Below are positions 45,466 through 57,589 of a stretch of DNA of 64,000 nucleotides, one piece after another. Every line of letters begins with the position of its first letter. The stretch's first letter is position 1. The stretch is from NCBI GenBank assembly GCA_000711775.1, contig ARYC01017361.1, positions 39,241 through 103,240 on the forward strand, read 5' to 3'. Made by a program: the position numbers and the translations under genes. The DNA is from Oxytricha trifallax. Lineage: Eukaryota > Ciliophora > Spirotrichea > Sporadotrichida > Oxytrichidae. The notes beneath the pieces are model-generated. The model ran no database searches and was not told where the DNA came from. It was given only the letters and a program-made list of their open reading frames with translations.

Positions 45466-47976
45466 TCAATTATTATTATTAATTCTTCTAAAATAAATAA
45501 AAATTAAAATTATTTAATTATATGAATCAGTATCTGATTCTTTAGTTTCTTCAAATTCAAAGAACTAAAACAGTTTATCTTCCTTAATGATATCAGTAAT
45601 TCTTGATAGAGGGTCTTCAAGAGGGAAGGCGTTTTCCATACCTCCATGATAGTGCTTTATCTCAGAGTTCTTGACTGAGTCCTTAAGAATCTAATTAAGC
45701 TTGTTAAGTTTCATGGCTGGGATAGCCTATTCTCTTGAAGAATTTTTCGAAAGTCTTTACTTTCTAGATCTCCTTGACTGCTTTCTGGAATTCTTCCTCA
45801 ATTTTAGGGTAAAGTCTACAGTATCTCTTGTCATACTCACACCTGTTTCTTTGAAATTCTTTTGTTCTTAGCCTCTCTCTTGAAGTTGGCCAATAAAGAA
45901 GTTTAACAAAAGCATAAGTTAATGAGATACTTGATTTACTTAGAAGGCTTGATTATTAACTCTTATCTGTATTCATTCTGAATAATCTAAAGAAGTTAAG
46001 GTACTTTCTTTGAGGTCCAGAGAACCTTTCTGTCGAGAGATTCAATAAGCAATAGCTTTATCTATATTAAATTACTCACTTAAATAATAAAAGCTGTTTG
46101 ATTTGTTCAAAGCTGTAGTTCTCAGAAACTGACAAAAGAGTCATGAGAACACCCAAATCTGGTGTAAAGTTCTTATGTTTTTTATCTTCACTTTAGATGA
46201 AATTCTTGATACGAGTCTCCAATTCTTATTTGACATTTGGATGATTATCCAACAAAAACATGAATGCTCTATGGAACATAAGGAACATTCTGAATTCTTT
46301 AATTGAAGAGTATTCCTTGTTCTCCAAAGCTTGCATAACATGAGTGAGCATCATGTAAGGCAAAGTTTTTAAAATCAATGATTCATCAAACTGGTTTGGC
46401 TTGTTGGTTACCAACAGACTCAGACATCTTCTGAAATTCTCAAAAGTCTTCTCCTTGTTTTTTACTGCTTAATCACCAAAGAATAGAGATACCTAATGGG
46501 AGAATCTATTCTTATTGAGAGCTTTCCTAAGGCCTTCTTTGAATTTACAAATTTAAAACATATAATTATTTACATTAAATAAGATCAAAGCAATCTTGAT
46601 ATTGGATTTTTATTAGTTATTATTAATTTTATTATATTAAGTATAACTTACAGCAAGCCTTTAATATTAAATATTTATTAAACATTATTCTATATTTGAA
46701 AATTCTTGGAAATATTAATTTACATTCTATCTTAAAAAACACTAAAAATTTTAACTGAATGTTTTCTACGACACAAGATCAACTGTGGTATAAATAGCAT
46801 TAAGTTGCTTGGTTCTAGCTAGTTTAGAGAAGGCGATGCCGATACCTAACTCAGTTTACTTTACATTTAGCTTAGTATGGAAACAAAAAGTCTCTTCGAT
46901 CATTCTCTCATCTTCAGTAAGAGAGGCAAAAGTCTTTGGCCCTCCCTAAAGGATGCATTCGAAAGGTGGCCAAACATTGTTATAAGAGGCATCATGATCA
47001 CATAATGGGCATTTGTACTTCCTTACTCATTCAATTTCCTTACTACACAATAATAATCAATTCAGGAAATTTTTTTAAGCTAAGCTTACTGTAATTGTTC
47101 AATAAGCTGAACTAATTAATCTGATTGCATTTTTTATTATGTGCTGTTAAAAATTAAAATGAGTTTCCTTTCTAAGATATGTAATGAATAACATCAATTT
47201 ACCTCATAATTACAAATAATATTGATAATTAAATATATTTTTAACTCATTTCTTATAACATTATAATTTATTTAAATTTTTCCATTTATATAGATTTGAG
47301 TAATTCTGATCTTGCCATTTTGTCTAGGATCAATGTCGTATGGCAGAACTGCATTTACATGAGTATCGAAAAAACTAAATATCCGGAGCACCAGTCTCCA
47401 TCAGTCATCTCAGACGTGAATCTCCTATTGTTGAAGAAAGGAGAGCTGAATTCGTTCATCTGCATGAAGGAGGGAGGGTTGTTAGGATAGTCTTTAGGAA
47501 AAGTGATCTCAAGATGAAGAATAGCTCCTTCATATGGAGATCCCTCTGGCCCAGTGATGTTTGCATGCCATTTCATAAAGTTATCTTTCAGTGGTGACCA
47601 GAGAAATTATACGAAGTAGCGAAAGACCACATGAGGCCTCCACAAGGAAATCGGTGAATGATCTCGGTATGAAACTAGTCAGTCCAGTATATGGGCAACT
47701 TCCCCTTGACGGATGTATTTGGATCGCCAAAAGTCAAAGTATTATTATCTGATTATGTATATCTAGCTGGCTTAAGTCCCAGTATTAATTTCCGTATAGC
47801 ATTAAATAATAATAATCTTTCAGGGGTTAAGCTGAAATACCGAGAGTAGGATCAACTTTCTCGTCCATTTCTTCCATATCTAGAATTAGTCTCTTCTCTG
47901 TGCAATTCAGAGCTCGTGTTTTCTCAATTGATTTGATGAAGTTGTTACGAACTTCACTCTTAGTGTTACTTTCCAT
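45466..47976 (-). CDS. Large UBC-fold (E2-like) protein, catalytic Cys apparently absent
   Basis: ATG 47976. The N-terminus contains K-R-L-I-L-D-M-E-E-M and G-I-S-A-x-P-L, then F-M-K-W-H-A-N-I-T-G-P-E-G-S-P-Y-E-G, L-E-I-T-F-P-K-D-Y-P-N-N-P-P-S: the E2 core. Where E2 enzymes carry H-P-N-…-I-C-L-D the reading is P-F-F-N-N-R-R-F-T-S-E-M, without Cys, so it resembles a UEV. The insert at 47600-47800 has a P-C-G-G-L-M-W-S motif. Downstream come a K-C-P-L-C-D-H segment and a conserved-looking helical C-terminal part (L-P-Y-M-M-L-T-H-V-M-Q; H-K-N-F-T-P-D-L-G-V-L-M). The end is taken as TGA 45466-45468. Intron at about 46565-46740. It may in fact be two genes. Confidence 0.6.
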
Positions 47977-48407
47977 ATTACTAAATAAGATTATATCTTT
48001 AATTTAAGATGATTTCCTATAAGTTTTTTATCCTTATATATTATTGACAGACCAATACAAAAATAGATCAAATTATTAAAAGACCCAGCACAATAATAAT
48101 TTAAGATGCATCAATTTATTAATTACGGTATTTGTCAGATTGCAACAAATCTTTAATGATAAGCTTGTATTACAAATAATTAAAAAAAACAAACATAATA
48201 TTACTGAAAGTGTTGGGATTTTAAAATTTATGGAAAAATTAAAAATATGAAGTGTATTTGAGCTGTTATTAAAATTAAAATTGTCGATTAGTTAATATTA
48301 TATATTTAATAGTTATAATTCTTTCTTCTTAAACTGATGATAAATACAAATAATGACTAAATTCATTTATGATTAAGTAATAATAATAAATTAATTAATT
48401 AAACGAA

Positions 48408-48791
48408 ATGAGATTGAATTACACTTTCATTGTTTTAGTGAGCTTTCTTATATTGACTCTCTCTGTTGATGCAGCACCTCTTGAGAAGAAGAACATTAAA
48501 ATTCTTATATATTATATATTAGTGAATATTTAAATATTTAAACACTCAGACAATAATTCATAATATTTTCACTCTGTTTTGGGCTCAATCAAACCTGGCA
48601 TTTTGCATAGTGGGATCAACTTGGATGCTATTATTGGGAGATCAAGGACGTTATTTCAATAGTTATTAAGCGAGTATAATTAAAATGTGGAGACTGTTAA
48701 ATTTAAATCTAAAAAGATATCATATATAATAATGATCATCTCAATATACACAAGTTAAGATCCAACAGTCACTAATTTGAATTTAGTTTGA
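48408..48791 (+). CDS. Small secretory ORF running into an inverted repeat
   Basis: ATG 48408 gives a clear signal peptide (M-R-L-N-Y-T-F-I-V-L-V-S-F-L-I-L-T-L-S, cleavage likely after V-D-A). The frame stays open to TGA 48789-48791, but the last 44 codons lie inside the left arm of the element at 48661-49303. So the original 3' end has probably been displaced. Or the gene may splice out after about codon 40. Confidence 0.45.
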
Positions 48792-49303
48792 GTAGATCCT
48801 TATTTAAATTTAATTAACTAATCAACTAACTAAAAATGAATTTAGCTTTTTTTAAAAACTTTTCTGATCTTTTGTATTTATTGTTCATCGATCAAGAAGA
48901 TGCTGTAGATGATCTTCAAGCTTTTTCATAATTTTCATAGAAATTTTCAAGGTATTTTCCTTAAAAATTTTAAAGTGTGGATAGTGTGGAGTCTAACAGC
49001 AGCATTAATAGCATTAATAATGCTTGATTTTAAGATAATTAGTGCTATTATTGCTATTACTGCTGTAATTGCTGCTGTTGAACAATAAATACAAAAGATC
49101 AGAAAAGTTTTTAATAAAAGCTAAATTCATTTTTAGTTAGTTGATTAGTTAATTAAATTTAAATAAGGATCTACTCAAACTAAATTCAAATTAGTGACTG
49201 TTGGATCTTAACTTGTGTATATTGAGATGATCATTATTATATATGATATCTTTTTAGATTTAAATTTAACAGTCTCCACATTTTAATTATACTCGCTTAA
49301 TAA
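48661..49303. mobile_element. 643-bp element with about 226-bp inverted arms
   Basis: The left arm, 48661-48887, and right arm, 49079-49303, are near-perfect inverted copies starting AGTTATTAAGCGAGTATAAT. They differ by small indels near the inner A/T run (about 48850). The 190-bp centre contains a GCT/ATT-rich trinucleotide tract (49040-49080) and no gene. It lies at the 3' side of the secretory ORF. No clear target duplication was seen. Confidence 0.8.
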
Positions 49304-49653
49304 CTTCATCTCTACTGCTCTTTTCTATTGAAAATTTTATATATAAGCATCATCTTAACTTTAACAAAGATTTTATTCACGCACTTTTATTAATTGCTTA
49401 AAGTTTTCCTACGTAAATATGTGAATTATTCATGGCGATTATTTGAATTTAATATTTATTATATCAAAATGTCTGTCACACTTAAAATAACATACTTGTC
49501 AGAGAAGATTGCCTATTTCTATATTCTATATTTAGTTAAATTTATAAAACAATAGTTATTTTAATGGGTTATTTGTTAAATTTAATATTTAATTAATCAA
49601 ACAGCTCATCTTGTTTTGATTTTGCATTCTTATAGTTTTATTATAAAGCTTGT

Positions 49654-49905
49654 TCAATTTTTAGGGGCCAATTCTTTGATTTGAGACCGAAATTACAAAA
49701 AACTTACACCATCGTAATAAAAGAGTTGAGCAATCCAAAATGGTCCGATTGTCACAACATTCAAGAAGAAGTATGCGAATATTAACATTATGTTTCTGAA
49801 GTATTTCAAAATTATTGATTTGTCAGAGGGAACAACTTGCACCAGAGTCGAAGTCAAGCCTTTAAAAGAGGTTTCTAGAGTATTTAAAACTGTGCGGTGA
49901 AGCAT
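49654..49905 (-). CDS. Small membrane protein, 83 aa, unknown
   Basis: ATG 49905 (M-L-H-R-T-V-L-N-T-L-E-T) to TGA 49654-49656. One hydrophobic segment (I-M-L-I-F-A-Y-F-F-L-N-V-V-T-I-G-P-F-W) lies at about residues 38-60. The size, amphipathic N-terminus and single span recall accessory subunits of inner-mitochondrial-membrane complexes, but no family motif is visible. A GTAAGT near residue 70 could instead start an intron. Confidence 0.5.
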
Positions 49906-50069
49906 TTTTATTATTATTTTATTACAATTTACAGAGAAAATAATTGCATTAATGGTTAAAATAAAGATTTTAAAATTGAATTTTGATATAAAACTATTTG
50001 TGATTAACAAGATTAACCTTTTTTTATCTGAGAAACTAAGCTTAATTATTTATAGAGAGCAATTTTAAG

Positions 50070-51630
50070 TAACTCAATAATGGTTGAGAGCATCTGTGAA
50101 ACTTTGTTGTTGTATACTCTATTAATCTTTCCTTTTGAAACTTATCTAGCAATCAAAATAATGATTACTAATTAGAAAAATCTCTTTGCTGCTGTTGCTT
50201 GTGAGAAGTTAAGATAACTTATAAGCGATTTCATCAATTTTTGCTTGTCAGGAGTGAATGGTGGGTACAATTAACTGTATGGATACATCTTCATACTTTG
50301 CTTGTTTAGAACTGATTTTCCATTTGAAAAGTTTTTGAATTCTTCATATCCATGATGTCTGCCATAGCTTCTATATTCAACTCCTCCAAAAGGTAAGTCA
50401 CAGTTCAGAGCTTGGAAAAGTGCTTCATGGCTAACATACATACCAGCAGTTGTTTCTCTTTCTAGTCTCTTGTAAGTTTTACCACTTTAGTTTCCGAAAT
50501 AATAAAGAGCTTATGGCTTTTCACCATTATTAATTGTCTTAATTACTTCATCGATAGTTTAAAATGTATAAACTGGTAGGATTGGCCCTAAAATTTTATC
50601 TTTCATAACTGCAGAATTTCTATCAGGATTTAAAATTAGAGCTGGAGAGAGGTTTTTGTCTAAGTGAGCGTTTCCATTTCCTATTACGACATTTCCTCCA
50701 TGGTTTTAAAGAAGAGCACACAATCTATTATGATGGAAATCATTAATTACTTTTTCCATTTGTCCAACATTCTTTCCATCGTCAAACATAGTCTTAATTT
50801 CTTTCTTCATCAATTCAATGAACTTAGATATTTTTGAGACATGAACCAAATTAAAGTCAGGAGCAATGCAAGTTTAACCATCGTTAAGGAATCTTCCTAG
50901 GCAGATTTTCTTTGCAGCGTACTCTAGATCAGCACTTTCATCCACTCCTGTGGGACTCTTACCTCCCAATTCTAAAATACATGGAGTGAGATTCTTGGCT
51001 GCAGATCCTGCTACAAGCTTACCTTTCTCACAACTTCCAGTAAAGCAAATTAAATCAAATTTTTTTGAGGTCAAAGCTTTTGCGATTTCTATTTAACCTT
51101 CAATTGGTACATAGCAATTTGAGTAAAGATGTCTGACTATAAGTTTCTTAATGACGTTCGAAGTAAAAGCTGAAATTTCTGATGGCTTTATTAGGGCTAC
51201 ATTTCCAGCAGCGATTGCATTGAAAAGTGGACCAAGATTGTTAAAAATGGGATAGTTCCATGAACCAATAATGAATACACATCCGAGTGGCTCATAGACA
51301 AACTTACTTGTAGCTGGGCCTACTGTCATTGATGTATCTGCAAAGATATCTTTCTTTCATCCAATTCTTAAGATTAGCAATGTTATGATCAATTTCACTT
51401 ATCAAAACTGATACTTCAGCAAACCATGTTACAAATGCTTCTCTGCCAAGATCTTTTTGAATAGCGTCACAGATATCTTTCTCCATAGATTAAACACCTT
51501 TCTTGAAGTTCCTTAATTAAGCAAGTCTAAATTCATATGGTCTAGTTTTGAGAGTAGCATAAGCTCTTCTGGCTTTATTGATAGCAGGATCAATAATTGA
51601 GGGATCGTCTTTGATAACAGGTAGACTCAT
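50070..51630 (-). CDS. Class-3 aldehyde dehydrogenase (fatty aldehyde type)
   Basis: ATG 51630 (M-S-L-P-V-I-K-D-D-P). ALDH motifs in order: V-F-I-I-G-S-W-N-Y-P-I, A-I-A-A-G-N-V-A-L-I-K-P-S-E, F-T-G-S, L-E-L-G-G-K-S-P (catalytic Glu), N-D-G-Q-T-C-I-A-P-D (catalytic Cys), G-P-I-L-P-V-Y and L-P-F-G-G-V-E-x-R-S-Y-G. The length and C-terminal hydrophobic anchor (L-V-I-I-I-L-I-A) fit class-3 membrane-bound enzymes that oxidise long-chain aldehydes to acids with NAD(P)+. One break near 51345 in an AAAGAAAG run is repaired by one A. No TGA closes the frame near the expected end; a TAA lies there. Confidence 0.92.
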
Positions 51631-51826
51631 ATTATTAAATGTAATATTAAACTATACAAGATATTCTATTACTATCAAATTATTAGTGTTACATAGATTA
51701 TCCTAATACGTCAATAAATATTTTTTAACAATATTTTTTTAAATTAAAATTTTGTATAAATAATTTTAATAAATAAATAGGGAACTAATATCTACTCTCC
51801 TAATTGGATAAGTATTTTTGTTAGAA

Positions 51827-52204
51827 ATGAGTATCAAGGAATATTTCGCAATACCAATTTTAAAACAGAAAGTCCTGGATTTTCTCAAAGCAAAGGAAGA
51901 TTTTTAGTAACTTCACTAGAAGCACAAGCGATCATTTAGAGCTAAAAATGCTGAACAGGATGGGGATTACTTTATTTGTGAAGATTAGCACTAGATTAAG
52001 TGCGTTTTTAGCAACTAATGCAAAGAGAAATTTGAGCAATGTTACCCAAGTAAACCAACTATAGATTTAAAATTCATAATTTCAAGGATAATTATATTAA
52101 TCTTAAATCTTAAAATAATTAATAGGTAAAGCGTCAGGATTAAACCAAAAATAATTAGTTTAGATAATATGTTTCATTTATTTTTAATAGATAGTAAATA
52201 GTGA
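51827..52204 (+). CDS. Small protein with OB-fold-like pattern (tentative)
   Basis: ATG 51827 (M-S-I-K-E-Y-F-A-I-P-I-L-K-Q-K-V-L) to TGA 52202-52204, 125 codons; the last 40 may be intronic. The segment D-G-D-Y-F-I-C-E-D…I-K-C-V-F-S-N-Q-C-K-E-K-F-E has the beta-hairpin spacing seen at the start of telomeric TPP1/Tpz1-type OB folds, but this is pattern resemblance only. Divergent from the ALDH gene (about 200 bp between starts). It may be the 5' part of the disordered gene that starts coding near 52680. Confidence 0.4.
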
Positions 52205-52660
52205 ATAATTTAATTTAGTTAAAATTTCATAAATTAAGGATAATTTTTAATGACTTTCCCTTTAGATTTTTATTTTATAAATATAATAATATCTTTTATT
52301 GTTGCCCTTAAATGATTCATTTAAAACTATATTTTATTGTTAACTTTATAATTCTAAAACTTAATTTAAACTTATAAGGAAAACTTTAAGATACTTTGAT
52401 TAAAATTATTATATAATTTGTTGATTTTTCGATAACAAAATTAAAAAGCATCCAAGTTTTTTTTATTGTTATTGTGTAGTTAATTTAATTCAAAAATTAC
52501 TGATTTTATAAATATAGTATTAAAAAGATTTTTATTATTATTTATAATCATTTATAAAAAAGCTCAATTGTTAAAAATGTTGAATCTAGAAATACTTTAT
52601 AATTATACATTTAAGGCAATATTTTTGTTTTTATTGTAAATATGCAAGTTTGCATTCAAG
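52205..52660. other. AT-rich gap, no gene seen
   Basis: Poly-A/T-rich, without protein-like frames or inverted-repeat ends. Either a spacer or, if the flanking coding regions are one gene, an exceptionally long intron for this locus. Confidence 0.5.
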
Positions 52661-55091
52661 AATATTAGTTTATTTTGCAGTCATAAGATTTGGAAAGTGG
52701 TTAAAAACGCGTGATAAATAAGCTGGTGAAAATTCACTAAATAAGAAGATGAGACTGGGCAATAAACTAGAAGTAGTCATGGAAATCAACGAATTACAAA
52801 GTGATATCTTTTGATAGATTCACTCTCAGACAGTGCTAATCAATTGACTATGATGAATCAATCGGAATTCATATCAATTTCGTCTCTCATTTCTTGAGCA
52901 AAAAATTTTTCATATTTTTAACTATAGATGATCATAGTTTGATAGAAGAGTGCAAGTCACTAACACTCTTCCCAATTAATAAAAATCTTTTAACAAGTGA
53001 GAATCTAAAATTATATCTAAATTAAGATTAAATTTAATGCGTGCAATAAGGTTTACTTAGGCAGAATAAAATAGCATACAATAATCATCAGCAAATCTAG
53101 TAAAATCAATCGTTACCTAACTATTATAATAAGCAGACTCCTTAATAAAGCAATTCAAATGTATATGAAAAATCAAGGAGAAGATTTGATTCATCAGATT
53201 ATTATGACACTAAACCCATCGAAGATAAAATTAAAGATAAGGATCCTTATAAGCCAATTGTAGAATTTAAGAACAATCAGAAGGAAGCAATTCGACAAAG
53301 AAAGTGCTGCAAAAAGACAAAAACTAAAGAGAAAACTAGGAAAAATTCTAGAAGATAAAAATTAAGATGGTTTCTTGAGCTGTGAAGGGACATAGGACAA
53401 TGAAATGAACTAAAACTTAGGCACAAGTGATAATGATTTAGCGCATAACTCATAAATATTACAGTCAATAATGTAGATTAGAAGTTTCAACCCTCACTTG
53501 TAATCTCAAAAAGGCAACAATCATCATTCTATTGGGCATACTAAGAAATAAGAAGAGCTTAAGAAAATCGATGAGGCAATGGAAGACTTCGATTTTAATG
53601 AGGAAGATCTGGAAGAATTTGAAGAAGAAATGAAACAAGGAAAGCATTCTTACTTGAATAGTTTTGAGTTTAACAAGAAAACTTAGTAAGACATAGCGAA
53701 ATAATCATAATAATTTCATTTTAAGCAGTAAAGCTAATGGTCTTAGGTAAATCAATCAAAAAACAGTTAAGATAGTATAAATAATAACATCTTGCAATCT
53801 TCAAAGCTTCACTAAGAAATCTTGAAATCCAGAGAAAATTCACAAATGATTTGGAATAAGTAAGAAGAAGAGAATTATAGACATAATGATGATATTCAGG
53901 TTAGTCTTCATAATACACTCGGAGATGCGAATAATGATTAGGATGATGATATTTAGAGCATGGGTGATATTGATTATAAGTAAATGCAGCTGACTTAGCT
54001 TGGGAGAGATGAAGATGCTATATCAAATTTTGACTCAGTTCTAGAATAAGAGAAAAAATTTTGAAGGAAGTTGAGGAGGAAAAGAATAAGGATAGAGTTG
54101 AATTTGATATAAAATAAACTAGAGAGCAGGAGCTCCAAGACTATAATTAAATATAAATGGAAAAAATATTTAAGGTTAGTACATGTTATTATAGTTGCTA
54201 ATGTTCGGAAGTTTGCCACCTGAAAAAATGCTAGGATTTGGTTTGAATAGTACTTAAAATCAAAAGGAATTCATAGAATATAAGAAGCAGGGTTAAGGAA
54301 GTCAAAATTTATAATCAAAGAAAACTGTACCCAAAGAAAAAATACCTGAAAGTTAGGATGATTTATTAGTTTTTCTGGACGATAGAGATGAAGATAAGAG
54401 ATAAAAAGACAATCTCTTCAACAATCGTGCCTTAAGGAGTTAGAGTAATAAAAAACCTTCTCAAGTTTCTTCTGTTTTTAGGAATAAGTAATCTTAACCA
54501 GTAGATTAATAATAAAAGTCACAAAAATCTCAGGAAAAAACTCCTAAAGTATCCTAATAAGATTTACAGAAACACAAAACTCCAGTAAAATCAGCATCAA
54601 AATCTGCATAATAGCAAAGTTCAACTTAGCCTCCTAAAAATTAGAGAAATTTGTTTGATTTCATATAACCTAAGAGAAATGTCAAGATAGAGGAGAAAAG
54701 TTAAGAAAAAGATAAGAAATAAGCAGTCTAACACAGTGTTTCACAAAGTTCTGATAAAGATGCTTAAAGTGATAAAAGTTAATTTTATTGAGATGGGTCA
54801 AAATGTTATTCTAATAAATTGAATAAATTCTCATAAATTTATACTATATATTTTATGATTATTTAATCTAAACAGGGGATTTATAAAACATAGATATAAC
54901 AGAAGGCCTAGCAGAAGAATGTATCTGAAAAAATATAACAAAAAGCAGCAGCTGTAATAACCCCATAAAAGATAACAAAGATGGAACCACCTGCACCCAA
55001 ATAACCCAAATATGAAGCAAAATCTAATACTAAAACCAAAGTAGGCACAAAAAAAGTAAGTGCTGCTGCTAGCAAAACTAGAAAGAAATGA
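52661..55091 (+). CDS. Large disordered Q/K/S/D-rich protein
   Basis: Coding from about 52680. A more ordered first part has S-I-G-I-H-I-N-F-V-S-H-F-L-S-K-K-F-F-I-F. It is followed by about 1.8 kb rich in Gln, Lys, Ser and Asp with a strongly acidic patch (D-F-N-E-E-D-L-E-E-F-E-E-E-M-K-Q-G). An intron of about 100 nt lies near 54790-54895. The C-terminus is Lys/Ala/Pro-rich (K-V-G-T-K-K-V-S-A-A-A-S-K-T-R-K-K), nuclear or chromatin-like in composition, ending TGA 55089-55091. Multiple frame breaks. No catalytic domain recognised. Confidence 0.55.
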
Positions 55092-55328
55092 GCAAAATTA
55101 AAGAGGAATGTGGGTCAAGCACTCTAAATAAATTTAAAATAATTTGGATTATTTAATCAATTTACTTAAAACATTCTTTTTTATTGATGTACTTCTTTCT
55201 TCGCATTATTTTATCTTATATATTGGAGTGGAAATAATAAAATCATAATGAAATCTTAATAGCAATAATAGGTTACCGCTGATTACTGTGATGAATTAAA
55301 CTAAAAATCAATCAGCATTTAATGTATT

Positions 55329-57571
55329 TCAATCTGCTCCTCCTACTCTGTCTTAAGCTCCACCAGCACCTGTATTAGCTGATATCAACAATTTGTAGCA
55401 TTGGCATTTCCAGCAGCGGCTCACCATTGGCTTTCTTAAATAAGAAGTAATTGTTTTGCATTGCATCAAGCATTTCTGAATCTTCACCATTTTCTTCTTC
55501 CATAGCACTTATATTCTTTTGTTTAATACCTGTAAATAGGAAACTCTTTTTAATCATAAATAATTGTAAAATAAAATTTAAATTAAAAGTCTATCAATAA
55601 TAAAGTATATGCTGCTGCTCCAGTAGCATAGTATATATTAAAATACTAATTGGCTTCTCTATTCTGATCATCTTGATCGGAGTCCCATCCTTCCATTGAA
55701 ACAATTTATTCCATAGCCAGTCTTTCATACTCTGATTTTGCAAAACGGTCCCATTCACTAAATAAAATTTTAAGAATCTATAATCATAATTTTATAAATA
55801 AATGTATAAGAAACTCTGTTTATTAATGTTTGATGGCAAAGAGATCCCTCGTCTTATAGGCAATAAATTTATTAAGATTTTCTTAGCAGTTAAAGAATAT
55901 ACCTATTTATGCGTTGAACTTCTTTAACTCTTAAAATGGAAAATGTCCTTCTTTTTTGGGTTTGATCATGTCATTCATTTAACACAATAAATCAACGAAT
56001 AGAATGGGCTCTAAATTTTAACTGTATTATAATGTTTGTAGCTCATGATTGAGATATTCAAGTCTATGTGCTTGTTCCACTTAGAAATACCCCATTTCGT
56101 GTGGAGCAATGATATCATTTTAATTTAAGTCTATAATTGAGTATCAGTAAGATAGGCTGAGATGAGTAGTTTTATCTTCTTTTGAAAGCATAAACCATAC
56201 GAAATCCTCATAGCCCATTTTATCCTTGACGCCTGACTTGAACTTACTTGGAATTTACTCAAATATTCTACCAACTGCCTTCCTTGAGAGAGCATGACCT
56301 TCATACCTAATGAAATCAATTTTAATTGATATTGAAATTATACTTTTATTTCTAATATATATATTAATTAAAGTCAAATGTATTTATAGATAAAATCCTC
56401 TTTGTCTATTAAGAAGTCGTGATCTATATATAACTCCCAAAATCTGCAATAAAGCACATAGAAATGTTCAAATGAAAAATATTCTCTGATTTTATTAATA
56501 TCTTCGTCAGCTGCAACAGTGAAAAATACATTCATTTAGATTCGATCTCTTGAAGTCTCTGAAAGTAATTTTCCCATCATCATTTGAATCTACTATAAAA
56601 TATTCTCATACCTACTGTATCAGCATATCTATCTTAAAATTCTGGAGTTTGTTACAAAAATTCTAAACCTAGATGGGTCTCTACCAGCTATTTGAACAAT
56701 GGTTTTAAATCATCGCTTTAAATACATTCAGTTCCAGGCTTTGCTATAACTTTAAACATTCTTCTTTTGACGCAAATTTTCTCAAAGTCTTTCCTCCAGA
56801 AATTTAGGAAATGCTGCTTGTTTATTTTTTCTGCCTTGCCAGAATCAATTCTATCGAATAGTACACTATTGAAAATCTTTGGAAGCCCACACTCTTCTGT
56901 AGTTATTTACTCAAACTCCTCCTTCTTCAATTCTGGTTTTCCAGTGAATATTTTCTCAATCAATTCTTCAGTAGTTTTCACATCTTCCATTTCCAGTGGC
57001 TTGCCCTCTGGATAATGAAACTTGGGAATATCTGGCTACTTTATTTGATGTATCTACTGCATTTACTGTTATTAATGCTATAATATGGGCTAAACTTATG
57101 CAACTCCAATTTATTGCATTTATAAGGACCGCCAGGTTATTATATTCCTAGAAGTTATTGCTATCTTTATCTCCCAATTTAGGCCATAGCTTCAGTGTCT
57201 GTCTTTGCAAATTTGTCATTATAAGGATTTTTAATTGTTGATTTCTTTGGACTGCCGTATGATGATGGGTTTATTTAAGCATTCTCAGCATCATTCAGAA
57301 GTTAGGATTAGGGTTAAGTTAGCCTTAGGTTTAAGAGATAAAGAACATAAAAATCAAATTAAGATTAGCAGTTTAATTGGGACTCATAGTTCTACCCATA
57401 AATTTTTCACCAGAGGGTGATCTTGGAGGAGTTTACCCCTTGGGAGACATTTGAGTTTTTATCTTTGAAATGAATATAGGCGATGGATAGTTCAATCCAG
57501 AATGCCCATTTGTTTGGATCTCTGTTAAGAAAGAGTTAATTAGTTTGTTCGCTTGTGGAGCTGATATCCAT
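55329..57571 (-). CDS. Protein phosphatase 2A regulatory subunit B'' (PPP2R3-like)
   Basis: ATG 57571 ([11 protein letters not shown]). A Gln/Pro-rich leader, then [60 protein letters not shown]-x-x-R-I-F-Y and, near the end, [15 protein letters not shown]. This is the order of the PR72/PR130 family, calcium-binding B'' subunits that target the PP2A core enzyme. The last exon ends A-N-T-G-A-G-G-A…G-G-A-D before TGA 55329-55331. Introns and frame changes lie between 55560 and 56620, so the EF-hand loops were not read cleanly. Confidence 0.8.
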
Positions 57572-57589
57572 TTTTAATCTCCAAAATAG

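Noticed and set aside
49040-49080. Trinucleotide microsatellite as a functional repeat
   Set aside because: Imperfect GCT/ATT mixture confined to the loop of an inverted-repeat element; no evidence of a coding or expanding repeat.
57296-57335. Degenerate TTAGGG/TTAAGTTAGC-like repeats suggesting an interstitial telomere
   Set aside because: Lies inside the PP2A B'' coding frame (minus strand), only a few imperfect units, and different from a regular telomere array.
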